Below are positions 1 through 7,927 of a DNA stretch of 64,000 nt, in pieces; position 1 is the first letter of the stretch; every line of letters starts with the position of its first letter. The translations under genes and the position numbers were made by a program. The notes beneath the pieces are model-generated. The model made no database searches and was not told where the DNA came from. It was given only the letters and a program-made list of their open reading frames with translations. Source of the stretch: VAXT01 sp963728535 (GTDB lineage: Bacteria; Actinomycetota; Thermoleophilia; Gaiellales; Gaiellaceae); contig CAVSKK010000001.1 of NCBI GenBank assembly GCA_963728535.1, positions 744,001 through 808,000 on the forward strand, read 5' to 3'.

Positions 1-557
1 AGCAGGACCTGATCGACCTCGTCGATCTCGACGAGCTGAACCTGGACCCGCTCCTCATGGGCGGTCGGCAGGTTCTTGCCGATGTAGTCGGGACGGATCG
101 GAAGCTCGCGGTGGCCGCGGTCGGCGAGGCAGGCGAGCTGCACTCGCGCGGGGCGCCCGTAGTCGAAAAGCGCCTCGATCGCAGCGCGGATCGTGCGACC
201 CGTGTAGAGGACGTCGTCGACCAGCACGCAGGTCATCCCCTCGAGTGGAAAGTCGAGCTTCGTGGCGCGCACCACCGGCTGCGCGTGGATCGGCGCCTCT
301 CCCCCGCGCACCTGGACGTCGTCGCGGTAGAAGGTGATGTCGACCGATCCGAGGCGCACCTCCTGGCCGCTGAAGTCGGCGATCAGCCGGCGCAGGCGCT
401 GCGCGAGCGGCACTCCGCGCGTGTGGATGCCGACGAGCGCGACCTGCTCGAGATCCGGGTTCGCCTCGACGATCTCGTGGGCGATGCGAGCGAGGCTCCG
501 CTGGATCGCTTCGCCGTCCAGCAGGACCTTCTCGGCCGAGATGCCTGCCTGGCTCAA
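1..557 (-). CDS. pyrR: Bifunctional pyr operon regulator / uracil phosphoribosyltransferase PyrR (3' end cut by window)
   Basis: PyrR binds pyr mRNA when UMP is high and has uracil phosphoribosyltransferase activity. The reading frame contains the PRPP-binding signature VLVDDVLYTGRT and the family blocks LLDGEAIQRSLARIA and VALVGIHTRGVPLA. About 185 codons lie in the window, so nearly the whole protein (usually about 180 residues) is present. The only plausible in-frame start is TTG at 557. It overlaps by two bases the TGA of an upstream 15-codon leader ORF, which has the good ribosome binding site. A PyrR-binding RNA motif lies just upstream, so autoregulation is likely. The rest of the pyr operon should continue beyond position 1. 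The identity is secure; the start is an inference. Confidence 0.9.
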   Translation of the reverse strand, partial: MSQAGISAEKVLLDGEAIQRSLARIAHEIVEANPDLEQVALVGIHTRGVPLAQRLRRLIADFSGQEVRLGSVDITFYRDDVQVRGGEAPIHAQPVVRATKLDFPLEGMTCVLVDDVLYTGRTIRAAIEALFDYGRPARVQLACLADRGHRELPIRPDYIGKNLPTAHEERVQVQLVEIDEVDQVL

Positions 558-601
558 CGGCTTGGCAGCGTCTGGAGACGGACGGGGGCAGGCAGGTGCA
601 T
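554..601 (-). CDS. Short leader ORF overlapping the pyrR start (15 aa)
   Basis: An ATG at 601 lies 4 nt downstream of AAAGGAG (606-612) and opens a 15-codon ORF (MHLPAPVRLQTLPSR). Its TGA overlaps the TTG start of pyrR as TTGA. No good ribosome binding site precedes the pyrR start itself, so translation of pyrR may be coupled to this leader. The ribosome binding site abuts the PyrR-binding hairpin, so PyrR could block leader translation and thereby its own. That the leader is translated is an inference. A single-base error merging the leader with pyrR is an alternative. Confidence 0.5.
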   Translation of the reverse strand: MHLPAPVRLQTLPSR

Positions 602-605
602 CGGA

Positions 606-636
606 CTCCTTTCCGGCCTCTCGGGACCGAGTTAAA
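606..636 (-). promoter_or_regulatory. PyrR-binding RNA loop with adjacent ribosome binding site
   Basis: On the minus strand the segment 615-628 reads GGUCCCGAGAGGCC. The established PyrR recognition consensus is ARUCCNGNGAGGYU. The only differences are an outer A-U pair replaced by G-C, so the fold is kept. The stem CGGUC/GGCCG closes the loop and AAAGGAG follows directly at 606-612. The place of the motif suggests translational repression by PyrR-UMP rather than the terminator/antiterminator switch of Bacillus, because I see no terminator hairpin with a U run here. Confidence 0.8.
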
Positions 637-679
637 GGGGTTCGGGTCGGGCGGGACTTTAGCGGCTCCTGCGGACGGC

Positions 680-2626
680 ATGCATGATTGCCCCCTGGCC
701 CAGCGTCGCTTCACCGGCAAGGACATCCTGCGGGAGACCCTCGTCACGCAGTTGGCGGTCGCACCCGACGGATCCTCCGCGGTCTATGCGCGGCGGACGA
801 TCGAGGGCGGGAAGTACAGCATGCGGCTCTGGCGCGTCCCGATGACGCGAGGGCGCGGCGAGCAGATCACGAGCGGTCCTTACGACATGTGCCCGCGCTT
901 CTCGCCGGATGGGCAGACCCTCCTCTTTCTCTCCACTCGCTCCGGGAAGTCGCAGCCCTGGCTGCTCCCACTCACGGGCGGCGAGCCGGTGCAGCTCGTC
1001 GAGTTCGACCGCCAGGTCGGTGCGGCCGAGTGGTCGCCCGACGGCAAGACGGTTGCCCTGCTTGCCGAAAGCGGCGAGCAGCGGTTCGTCGTCGGCGACC
1101 CGGAGCAGCCGACGGCGCGCCGAATCACGGATCTGAACTGGCGGCTCGACATGGTCGGCATTCGCGATCAGTTCACGAGTCTGTGGGTTATCCCCGTCCG
1201 TGGAGGAAAGCCCAAGCGCCTCACCGACCCCGGCTACGAGGTTGCCCAGGCCTTCTGGTCGGCCGACGGCAAGCGGATCGGCTACCTGGCCGACCCGAGG
1301 CCCGAGGCCGGGCTCCTCGAGCAGTTACAGGCGTGGGCGATGCCGGCCAAGGGCGGCCGACCCGTCAAGGTGGCGGAGCTCCAGGGGGAAGTCTCGTCCG
1401 CCGCGTTCTCGCCCGCCGGGAAGGTCGCCTTCATCGGCCTCGACGACCCGAACTACAGCGGCGCGACGAATCTGGGCCTGTGGGTGAAGGACGGCCGGTC
1501 TACCCGGCGGCTCGGAGAGCAGCTCGATCGGCCCTTCTGGTTCGCCGTCACGACCGATTTCTGCGACTTCGCCGCGCGGTTTCCGCCACCTGTCATCTGG
1601 CTCGACGAGGAGAACGTCCTCGCGCTCGTCACCGACCGAGGAGCCTGTGTTCCGTATCGCTTCGGGTTGGACGGCTCGACCGAGCGACTCGTCGACCGCG
1701 ACGATGCCGTCTGCTCGTTGGTCGCGGTCGGAGCGGGCCGGATCGCGGCCGTCGCGAGCGTGGACGGCGGCGCGGGCGACGTCTACGCCGTCGAAGACGG
1801 CGATCTGCGGCGGTTGTCGCAGAACGGTGGCCGGTGGTTCGCACCGCATCGCCGGGACCCTGAGCGTCACGCCGTCCGACATCGAGACGGTCATGAGATC
1901 GACGCCTGGCTCCTGCGTCCGAAGGGTCGCCGGAGCCGCGGGCTCGTGCTCCACATCCACGGCGGCCCTCACCTCGCGCACGGCTCCGCGCCTTGGCTCG
2001 AGATGGTCGCGCTGGCGGACGCGGGCTTCACCGTGCTCTACGGCAACCCGAGGGGCTCGGTCAGCTACGGAGAGGCGTTCGCGAAGGCGATCGACGGGAA
2101 CTGGGGCGATGCGGACGAATCGGACTGCCTGCGCCTCGTCGACTGGGCAGTCCGGAAGGGCATCGCGGACCGCCGCCACGTCGGTCTCCTCGGCCTGTCC
2201 TACGGCGGTTACATGACGAACTGGCTCCTCGGCCGCTATCCCGGCCGTTTCGCGGCCGCAGTCAGCGAGAACCCGGTCGTCGAGCTCGTGTCGTTCTACG
2301 GAGAGTCGGATTACGGGTTCACGATCGCCGAGCACGTGGCCGGAATCGACGAGCCCTGGGACGACTTCGCACGCATGCTCGACCGCTCGCCCGCGGCACA
2401 ACTCCACCGCAACACGACGCCCCTCCTACTCCTCCAGGCCGAAGGTGATCTCCGCTGTCCCGCAGGGCAGACGGAGCTCGCCTTCATGATGATGCGCCGG
2501 CTCGGTCAGACCGTGGAGATGGTCCGGTACCCGGACGAGTTCCATCTCTTGCTCGGATCAGGACGACCGGACCGCCGCGTCGACCGCATCGATCGGATCG
2601 TGGACTGGTTCGAGCGGTATCTGTAG
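680..2626 (+). CDS. S9 family peptidase (prolyl oligopeptidase / acylaminoacyl-peptidase type)
   Basis: This serine peptidase is predicted to cleave short peptides. The first 390 or so residues form a beta-propeller with TolB-like blades (RFSPDGQTLLF, EWSPDGKTVAL). The C-terminal 260 residues are an alpha/beta hydrolase domain. The nucleophile is Ser507 in GLSYGGY, with Asp590 in AEGDLRCP and His622 in DEFHLLL as the likely triad. I chose ATG 680 because the frame upstream of it overlaps the pyrR control region. No signal peptide is visible, so it is probably cytoplasmic. It stands alone, divergent from pyrR and convergent with the methyltransferase. Confidence 0.88.
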   Translation: MHDCPLAQRRFTGKDILRETLVTQLAVAPDGSSAVYARRTIEGGKYSMRLWRVPMTRGRGEQITSGPYDMCPRFSPDGQTLLFLSTRSGKSQPWLLPLTGGEPVQLVEFDRQVGAAEWSPDGKTVALLAESGEQRFVVGDPEQPTARRITDLNWRLDMVGIRDQFTSLWVIPVRGGKPKRLTDPGYEVAQAFWSADGKRIGYLADPRPEAGLLEQLQAWAMPAKGGRPVKVAELQGEVSSAAFSPAGKVAFIGLDDPNYSGATNLGLWVKDGRSTRRLGEQLDRPFWFAVTTDFCDFAARFPPPVIWLDEENVLALVTDRGACVPYRFGLDGSTERLVDRDDAVCSLVAVGAGRIAAVASVDGGAGDVYAVEDGDLRRLSQNGGRWFAPHRRDPERHAVRHRDGHEIDAWLLRPKGRRSRGLVLHIHGGPHLAHGSAPWLEMVALADAGFTVLYGNPRGSVSYGEAFAKAIDGNWGDADESDCLRLVDWAVRKGIADRRHVGLLGLSYGGYMTNWLLGRYPGRFAAAVSENPVVELVSFYGESDYGFTIAEHVAGIDEPWDDFARMLDRSPAAQLHRNTTPLLLLQAEGDLRCPAGQTELAFMMMRRLGQTVEMVRYPDEFHLLLGSGRPDRRVDRIDRIVDWFERYL

Positions 2627-2638
2627 ACCAGGCCTGAC

Positions 2639-3361
2639 TTAGCGGCGCTCGGCCACGGCCACGATCCACTCCAGGCCGTACTCGTTCTGCTCCGGGAGCT
2701 CGGCCGCCATCCGCTCGAGACCGGCTTCGAGCTCGTGCTCGTCGAGGAGCTGGAGCGGCGAGATGAACCGGCCGCGCACGCGTTCGAGCGCTTCCTCGAG
2801 GTCGATCTCGGCTCGCTGAGAAAGCGGAGTCAACTGCACCGAGGAGAACCCGGCGGACTCGAGCTCTTCCTGGAGCACAGGCGGCTCGGGAAAACGCGCG
2901 CGGTCGATCGCCTCGAGCGATGGGAAGAAGCGGTTGAGCCAGTAGCGCTCGAAGTGCGCGTGGTCGAACGTAGCGACGGCGAGGCGCCCGGCAGCACCGA
3001 GCACGCGATGCGCCTCCGCGAAGGCCTGGGGCCGATCGAGCAGGTGGATGACGAGCACCATGACTGCGCGCTCGAACCACCCGTCCTTGAACGGCAGCTG
3101 CTCGGCCGGCGCGACCTTGACCGTGCTGATCCGTTCCCGGGCCAGGGCTGCCATCTCGGCCGACGGCTCGACGCCCCAGACGCGCGAGCCGCGTTCGGCG
3201 AGCGCCGCCGCGACGCGACCCGTTCCGCAGCCGATGTCGAGCAGCCGTCGCCCGAGCAGGTCGCCCTCGCGGACGAGGAGCTCGAACAGCTCCCACCAGT
3301 TCGAGTCCGCGGGCCGAAGATCGTCATACCTGGCCGCGATGCGGCCGAAATCAGGTTCCGT
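2639..3361 (-). CDS. SAM-dependent class I methyltransferase, substrate unknown
   Basis: The protein has the Rossmann methyltransferase core: motif I LLDIGCGTGRVAA, an acidic residue after strand two (VWGVEPSAEM), and the post-motif blocks APAEQLPFKDG and VMVLVIHLLD. This is the UbiE/Methyltransf_11 pattern. The start is uncertain. The frame stays open up to an ATG at 3433 inside the upstream DUF2007 gene, and no ATG, GTG or TTG lies between there and the conserved DFGRIAARYDDL. An ACG at 3361 preceded by AGAGGAG is a possible rare start; otherwise the overlap is 83 nt. It is the last gene of an RNase Z / DUF2007 / methyltransferase run. Confidence 0.75.
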   Translation of the reverse strand, partial: TEPDFGRIAARYDDLRPADSNWWELFELLVREGDLLGRRLLDIGCGTGRVAAALAERGSRVWGVEPSAEMAALARERISTVKVAPAEQLPFKDGWFERAVMVLVIHLLDRPQAFAEAHRVLGAAGRLAVATFDHAHFERYWLNRFFPSLEAIDRARFPEPPVLQEELESAGFSSVQLTPLSQRAEIDLEEALERVRGRFISPLQLLDEHELEAGLERMAAELPEQNEYGLEWIVAVAERR

Positions 3362-3584
3362 CGACGAGCTCCTCTGGTTCCGTGAGCGCCTCGATCGCGT
3401 GCTGCGCAGCCTCGAGCGACGTCTCCGGGACAAGCACCTTCTGGGGAGCGTCCTCGGTCTCGCGCGGGTGGTGGTCGACTGCGACCTCGAGCTGCGACTC
3501 GATCCCGGCCGAGGTCAGGATCGCCTGCAGCTCTTCTGCTTCCGTCACGTCCCCCGCCATGGCCACCTGAACCATTCGCGTCAT
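3351..3584 (-). CDS. DUF2007-type small protein (77 aa)
   Basis: This small protein (MTRMVQVAMAGDVTEAEELQ...) matches the pattern of DUF2007 domains, which resemble PII/ACT-like signalling folds: an N-terminal strand, then a residue pattern for picking between two inputs (TEAEELQAILTSAGIES) and a C-terminal helix (LEAAQHAIEAL). Its ATG overlaps the stop of the RNase Z gene as ATGA, and GGGAGGAG precedes it, so it is translationally coupled. Its role is unknown. An earlier in-frame start at 3884 would lie entirely antisense-free inside rnz and is rejected. Confidence 0.7.
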   Translation of the reverse strand: MTRMVQVAMAGDVTEAEELQAILTSAGIESQLEVAVDHHPRETEDAPQKVLVPETSLEAAQHAIEALTEPEELVDGT

Positions 3585-4579
3585 TCCGGCGACTCCTCCC
3601 GTGTGGGCACGATCTCGCGTTCCGGCCGGTCGTGGAGAGCTCCGCCCTTCACGAGCTGCGGCCCTCCCCGCTCCTGGAAGCGGACGTCGATCGTATCGAA
3701 GTCCTTCGGCACGATCGCGTTCGGGAAGATCGTCCGCGCCTCGCGGGCGACCTCGCCGCCGAAGTACCTGTTCGACAGATGCGTGAGAGCCAGCATCTGA
3801 GCCTCGGCGGCCCGCGCGACTCCGGCTGCCTCGAGCGCGGTCGAGTGCGCGGTCTCGCGTGCCCGGTCGCGCTCGTCCTCGCAAAAGGTCGCCTCGTGCA
3901 CGAGCACGTCTGCTCCGCGGGCCGCCTCGATCACCGTCTCGGACGGACCGCCGTCGCCCGCAATCACGACCTTGCGCCCCGGCCGGGCCGCACCGAGCAC
4001 TTTGTCCGGCGTGATCGTCTGTCCGTCCGGAAGCGTCACCGATTCCCCGCGCTGGAGCGCGCCACGCTCGGGGCCGGGTGGAACACCGAGGGCGTCGGCC
4101 GACTGCACGTCGAACCGGCCTGGGCGCGGGTCCTCGACGAGCGCGTAGCCGACGGCCGAGACACCATGGGCGACCGCGAAGGTGGCGAGTCGATAGTCCT
4201 CGCGAATCAACACGTCGCCGGCCCGCAGCTCCTTCAACTCGACCGTGTAGGTCAGCCGCCCGAAGATGCGTCGCAGCGCCTCGAAGAGATCCCGCAGGCC
4301 GGGCGGCCCATAGACCGTGATCGGAACCTCCCGTCCGCGCAGCGCGAAGGTCTTCAGCATCCCCGGAAGGCCGAGGTAATGGTCAGCGTGGTAGTGCGTC
4401 AGGAAGATCTCGCGAAGCTCGATCAGCCCGACATTCGAGCGCAGGAGCTGCCGCTGCGTGCCCTCTGCGCAGTCGAAGAGCAGGCGCTCTCCCCCGCGAC
4501 GCAGCAGCAACGCGGCCGGCGCCCGCTGTGCCGTCGGCATCGACCCGGATGTTCCGAGAAAGACGACGTCGAGATCCAC
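3581..4579 (-). CDS. rnz: Ribonuclease Z
   Basis: RNase Z removes the 3' trailer from tRNA precursors that lack an encoded CCA end, which fits the tRNAs seen in this window (none encodes CCA). The metallo-beta-lactamase signature is H62-x-H64-x-D66-H67 (THYHADH). The N-terminal block VVFLGTSGSMPTAQR and the family motif VIAGDGGPSETV, with the later histidines in VLVHEATFCED and LTHLSNRYFG, are all in place. At 332 residues it matches the short (ElaC) form. It heads a three-gene run and overlaps the next gene by 4 nt. Confidence 0.93.
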   Translation of the reverse strand: MDLDVVFLGTSGSMPTAQRAPAALLLRRGGERLLFDCAEGTQRQLLRSNVGLIELREIFLTHYHADHYLGLPGMLKTFALRGREVPITVYGPPGLRDLFEALRRIFGRLTYTVELKELRAGDVLIREDYRLATFAVAHGVSAVGYALVEDPRPGRFDVQSADALGVPPGPERGALQRGESVTLPDGQTITPDKVLGAARPGRKVVIAGDGGPSETVIEAARGADVLVHEATFCEDERDRARETAHSTALEAAGVARAAEAQMLALTHLSNRYFGGEVAREARTIFPNAIVPKDFDTIDVRFQERGGPQLVKGGALHDRPEREIVPTREESPE

Positions 4580-4681
4580 GCGGTTTAGTTAACCATCACC
4601 CCCCGGTAGGGCCAGTACCTCGTTTGGGTGAGGCGGGGGCCCAATTCCCGCCGATACTCCCATTGAGGAGGCTCCGGCCCT

Positions 4682-6034
4682 GTGGCTACCCCGAATATCA
4701 CCGAAAAGATCACCCGTTCGCTCACGCTCTTGCGGGCGTTCATCCTGGCGAGCGCCGTGCTGCTCGCCGCGGCTGCGATCGGCCTCGGGCTCATGCTCAC
4801 CCATGCATTGCGTCAGCAGGCGATCGAAGACGCCCAGCTCAGCCTGACCGAGTACACGAACGGCCTCCTGCACCGGGAGATCGTGCACGGGGGACGGATC
4901 TCGGTCGGGTACCGGGCCAAAGGGATCGTCAAGACGAGCCTCGCGGCAAGACCGGACATCATCAGCGTCAACGTCTGGCTCCCTGACGGCGTCCTGGCGT
5001 GGACGAATGTCGGCCCGGAGCGTATGGGCAAAGCGTTTCCGGTCTCCGACCATCTCCGCGAGGCAATCGAGACGCGCAAGGCAGTGGCGAATCTCGAGGA
5101 GCTCGATTCTGCGGAGCACACGGCCGAGGCGGGGACGAGCACTGCCAAAGCTCTGGAGGTGTACGCCCCCGTCATCGACGGCGGGTACGTGATCGGCGCC
5201 TTGGAGATCTACGCCGACGCCTCGAGGATCGAAGCCTCGATCGCCGGCAAGAAGCACGTCATCTGGCTCGCGACCTTTGTTGTCTTCGCGCTCCTCTGGG
5301 GCCTCCTCGTGCTCCTGGTGCGAACCGCGTCGAGCACGCTGCGGCGCCAGACCGATCAGCTTCGCAAGCGCTCGAAAGACCTCATGGCCGCCTATGCAAA
5401 GCTCGAGGAGAGCTCGCTCGAGGCGATCGAGAGCCTGAACGCGACCGTCGAGGCCAAGGATCCCTACACAGCCGGTCACTCGCGGCGCGTGCAACGGATC
5501 GCAGTTGCGATCGGCGAGGAGCTCGAGCTGCCCAAGAGTCGACTCGACCCGCTTCGACTCGGAGCCCTCTTCCACGACATCGGCAAGCTGCGGGTGCCGG
5601 ACGCGATCCTCACGAAGCCGTCCCGGCTCACCGCGGAGGAGTACGAAGTGATCAAGCGACACTCAGAGGATGGCGCGCACATCGTCGGCAAGTTCGGACC
5701 GCTCCGGGCGACCATGCCGATGATCCGGCATCACCACGAGCGCTGGGACGGTCGCGGCTATCCCGACGGCCTCGCCACAGAGGAGATCCCGCTCGAGGCC
5801 TCCGTCGTCGGGCTCGCGGATGCCTGGGATGCGATGACGACCATTCGCCCGTACCAGCCCGCACTCAAGCTCGAGCAGGCCTTCGCGGAGGTGCGCAACG
5901 GGCGCGGAACGCAGTTTGCGCCCGACGTCGTCGACGCCTTCTTCGCGGCCTACAGACTCCGCCCCGGAGAGTTCTTCACGACCGAGGCCGGCGAGACCAG
6001 CGGTCTGCACCTCGTCGTCGCCGATATCGCCTAG
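4682..6034 (+). CDS. Membrane sensor with HD-GYP c-di-GMP phosphodiesterase domain
   Basis: The 450-residue protein has an N-terminal membrane helix (about 15-40), an extracytoplasmic sensor region of about 150 residues, a second membrane helix (about 192-215), a coiled linker and an HD-GYP domain. The catalytic motifs are visible: H298-D299 in LFHDIGKLRVP, the helix RHHHERWDGRGYPDG, and DAWDAMTT. HD-GYP enzymes hydrolyse cyclic di-GMP to pGpG or GMP. I take GTG 4682 as start; GAGGAG lies about 10 nt upstream. Nothing nearby points to the signal sensed. Confidence 0.9.
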   Translation: MATPNITEKITRSLTLLRAFILASAVLLAAAAIGLGLMLTHALRQQAIEDAQLSLTEYTNGLLHREIVHGGRISVGYRAKGIVKTSLAARPDIISVNVWLPDGVLAWTNVGPERMGKAFPVSDHLREAIETRKAVANLEELDSAEHTAEAGTSTAKALEVYAPVIDGGYVIGALEIYADASRIEASIAGKKHVIWLATFVVFALLWGLLVLLVRTASSTLRRQTDQLRKRSKDLMAAYAKLEESSLEAIESLNATVEAKDPYTAGHSRRVQRIAVAIGEELELPKSRLDPLRLGALFHDIGKLRVPDAILTKPSRLTAEEYEVIKRHSEDGAHIVGKFGPLRATMPMIRHHHERWDGRGYPDGLATEEIPLEASVVGLADAWDAMTTIRPYQPALKLEQAFAEVRNGRGTQFAPDVVDAFFAAYRLRPGEFFTTEAGETSGLHLVVADIA

Positions 6035-6043
6035 GCAAGCCCG

Positions 6044-6286
6044 CTACGGCAAGACCAGCCGCTCACCGGGCCTGATCACGGTCCCGGCAAGGTCGTTCCT
6101 TTGTTGGAGCTTCCAGACGCCTTCTCGCGGATCGCCTCCATACCGCGCGGCCGCAATCGACCACAGCGTGTCGCCCGGCCGGACGACGTACGGCTGTCCA
6201 CTCCCCGCACCCTCCGAGGTGCGAGTCAGCAAGCTCCAGCCGAGAAACGTGGCCAGCAAGGCGATCAGGATGATCCGAACGAACAT
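6044..6286 (-). CDS. SOS-controlled membrane-anchored LysM mini-protein, YneA/ChiZ-like
   Basis: The 80-residue protein has one N-terminal membrane segment (IILIALLATFLGWSLL) and one LysM domain (YVVRPGDTLWSIAAARYGG...IRPGERLVLP). This layout matches SOS-induced cell-division inhibitors such as Bacillus YneA and mycobacterial ChiZ/Rv2719c. Those proteins are held in the membrane with LysM outside and halt septation during DNA damage. The promoter region carries two SOS boxes, one over the start codon. Unlike the known cases, lexA is not adjacent. The function is inferred from architecture and regulation together; a generic LysM protein is the alternative. Confidence 0.75.
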   Translation of the reverse strand: MFVRIILIALLATFLGWSLLTRTSEGAGSGQPYVVRPGDTLWSIAAARYGGDPREGVWKLQQRNDLAGTVIRPGERLVLP

Positions 6287-6293
6287 GTGTTCG
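6280..6293. promoter_or_regulatory. LexA (SOS) box overlapping the LysM gene start codon
   Basis: CGAACATGTGTTCG is a perfect 5+5 palindrome that fits the Gram-positive/actinobacterial LexA box CGAACnnnnGTTCG. The start codon of the LysM gene lies within it, so bound LexA would block both promoter clearance and, in a short-leader transcript, initiation. Confidence 0.85.
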
Positions 6294-6304
6294 CCATACT
6301 AGAA

Positions 6305-6318
6305 CGAACAAGTGTTCG
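6305..6318. promoter_or_regulatory. Second LexA (SOS) box upstream of the LysM gene
   Basis: CGAACAAGTGTTCG matches the same consensus as the box at 6280-6293. The two centres are 25 bp apart, so two LexA dimers could sit on nearly the same helix face. The only gene reading away from the pair is the LysM mini-protein. Confidence 0.85.
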
Positions 6319-6320
6319 TG

Positions 6321-7913
6321 TCAAGGCCTGCGTAGCCCGCCCGAGACGCCTGTTGACCGAACGCTGAACGCCCGGCCGACGTAGGTCGCCTTTCGACGCG
6401 GATTCAGCTCCGCGACCATCCAGGCTCCGCACACATAGAAGCCGGGCTTCAGCCTCTTCGCGCGGAACGGGATCACCCGGTCCCAGCCGCCGCCCAGCTT
6501 GCCGCTCGACCGCAGAACGGCGCCGGCGCGACGGGCCGAACGGAGCGACCGGACGATCCGGGCGCGAACCGCGGGCGAGACCTTCCCTGGTCCCCGGACA
6601 CGGAAGATCCCGGCGGAGTAGCGCGCGGCCTCCTCCGAGCCGGCGACGAAGCTCCAGGCGGTGTTCCGCGCGGAGCGTGGCCGGTTGCCTCCGATGAAGC
6701 CCAGGTGGACGCCGACGGGTTTGTATTCGTGCCGCCAGGCGACCCGTCGGCCGGGACAGCGCGTCAGACGAGCGGCAATCGCGCCCTTGACGATCGAGTA
6801 CGAGGGTCGCCGCGTCCAGTCCGCGCGCATGAGCCCCGACTGCCAGCGGTCGAGGTTCGAATCGTCCACGAGGTTGAAGAAGAGGACGGACTTCACCGCC
6901 GGGTCGCACGCCATCAGCGGGATGAGGTTGCCGTAGATCGCGGCCTGCGTGCCCTCGTCAGTCGTCACGACGCTTTCCTTCCCGAAGTAGGCGCCGCGCG
7001 AGGCCGGCGGAATGGCGACCTGCCAGCCCACCTCGTTCAGGCGCATCTTCAGCGTCCGCACTGGCCCGCGAGGCATTCCCGCTTCCTCGAAGGTCGGCTG
7101 GGCCGTGCCGAAGAACGCATCCCAGACAGCCTGCTTGATGCGCGCGAGGTCCGGAACGCCCGCGTTGGGCCAGGAGTAGCCCTTCTCTAGCTGATCCGTA
7201 TCGGAGTTCGGGTGGGCGTGGAAACTGAGCTCGTTCATGATCGGCCGCCTCCGCTTACTCGCGCGATAGGCGCGGCCCATGTCGCGGATGCAGCGCAGCG
7301 GGGAGATCGAGAGGTTGGCCGTCGCGAACGGATTGTCGCTTCCCCGTGGCCCCAGGCCGACGCCGATCACCGTGATGCTCGGGTCGACGGCCTTCAGCGC
7401 GTCGTAGGACGCCGCCAGAAGCGGCTCGTACGCGGCACAAGCTGCCCCCGTGCGATTCGCGTTGAACTGCGGCTGCCAGAAGCGCCCCTTGTTCGGCTCG
7501 TTGCCGACGATGAAGTCTTTGACCTGCGGGAACGCCCGCGCGACGAGGGCGGTGAAGGCGGCGAACTCTCCGGCGGCCCGCGGCGAATCCGTGATCGCCC
7601 GCGCCCGGTCCGGATAGATCGAGAGCGTGACATGGACGCCGTGCGCCGCCGCCACCGTGACGGCGTGCGCGATCTGGTTGCGGTCGCGGATCGTCGTCGG
7701 GGCGCGGGAGTCCCAGAGGATCGTGATCCGGTCCTCGGTGAGGCCCACGTCGTTCATGGCGTCGTAGAACTGCTCGGCGATCGCCGGGGACGTCTTCGGC
7801 TGGTCGTCGGCGACACCGACCAGGAGGTCGGCGCCGGCGGCCGGCGCGAAGACGAGCGCGGCCGAGGCACACGCGATCGTCAGCCTCACGGCTGTGTTGA
7901 GTCTGTCCTTCAT
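6321..7913 (-). CDS. Secreted TIM-barrel glycoside hydrolase-like protein, paralogue 1
   Basis: The 530-residue protein has a signal peptide (about 1-28) and a glycosidase-like (beta/alpha)8 barrel. The clan GH-A acid/base motif is seen as FIVGNEPNKGRFW and the likely nucleophile Glu as LNEVGWQVA. Conserved blocks shared with the copies at 33326 and 43356 include IGVGLGPRGSDNP, MGRAYRAS and a run ending in SNLDRWQSGLMRAD. A C-terminal beta-rich tail of about 130 residues follows. The substrate is unknown. The second SOS box lies just 3' of its stop and does not control it. Confidence 0.75.
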   Translation of the reverse strand: MKDRLNTAVRLTIACASAALVFAPAAGADLLVGVADDQPKTSPAIAEQFYDAMNDVGLTEDRITILWDSRAPTTIRDRNQIAHAVTVAAAHGVHVTLSIYPDRARAITDSPRAAGEFAAFTALVARAFPQVKDFIVGNEPNKGRFWQPQFNANRTGAACAAYEPLLAASYDALKAVDPSITVIGVGLGPRGSDNPFATANLSISPLRCIRDMGRAYRASKRRRPIMNELSFHAHPNSDTDQLEKGYSWPNAGVPDLARIKQAVWDAFFGTAQPTFEEAGMPRGPVRTLKMRLNEVGWQVAIPPASRGAYFGKESVVTTDEGTQAAIYGNLIPLMACDPAVKSVLFFNLVDDSNLDRWQSGLMRADWTRRPSYSIVKGAIAARLTRCPGRRVAWRHEYKPVGVHLGFIGGNRPRSARNTAWSFVAGSEEAARYSAGIFRVRGPGKVSPAVRARIVRSLRSARRAGAVLRSSGKLGGGWDRVIPFRAKRLKPGFYVCGAWMVAELNPRRKATYVGRAFSVRSTGVSGGLRRP

Positions 7914-7927
7914 CAGGCCCTCGCCCC

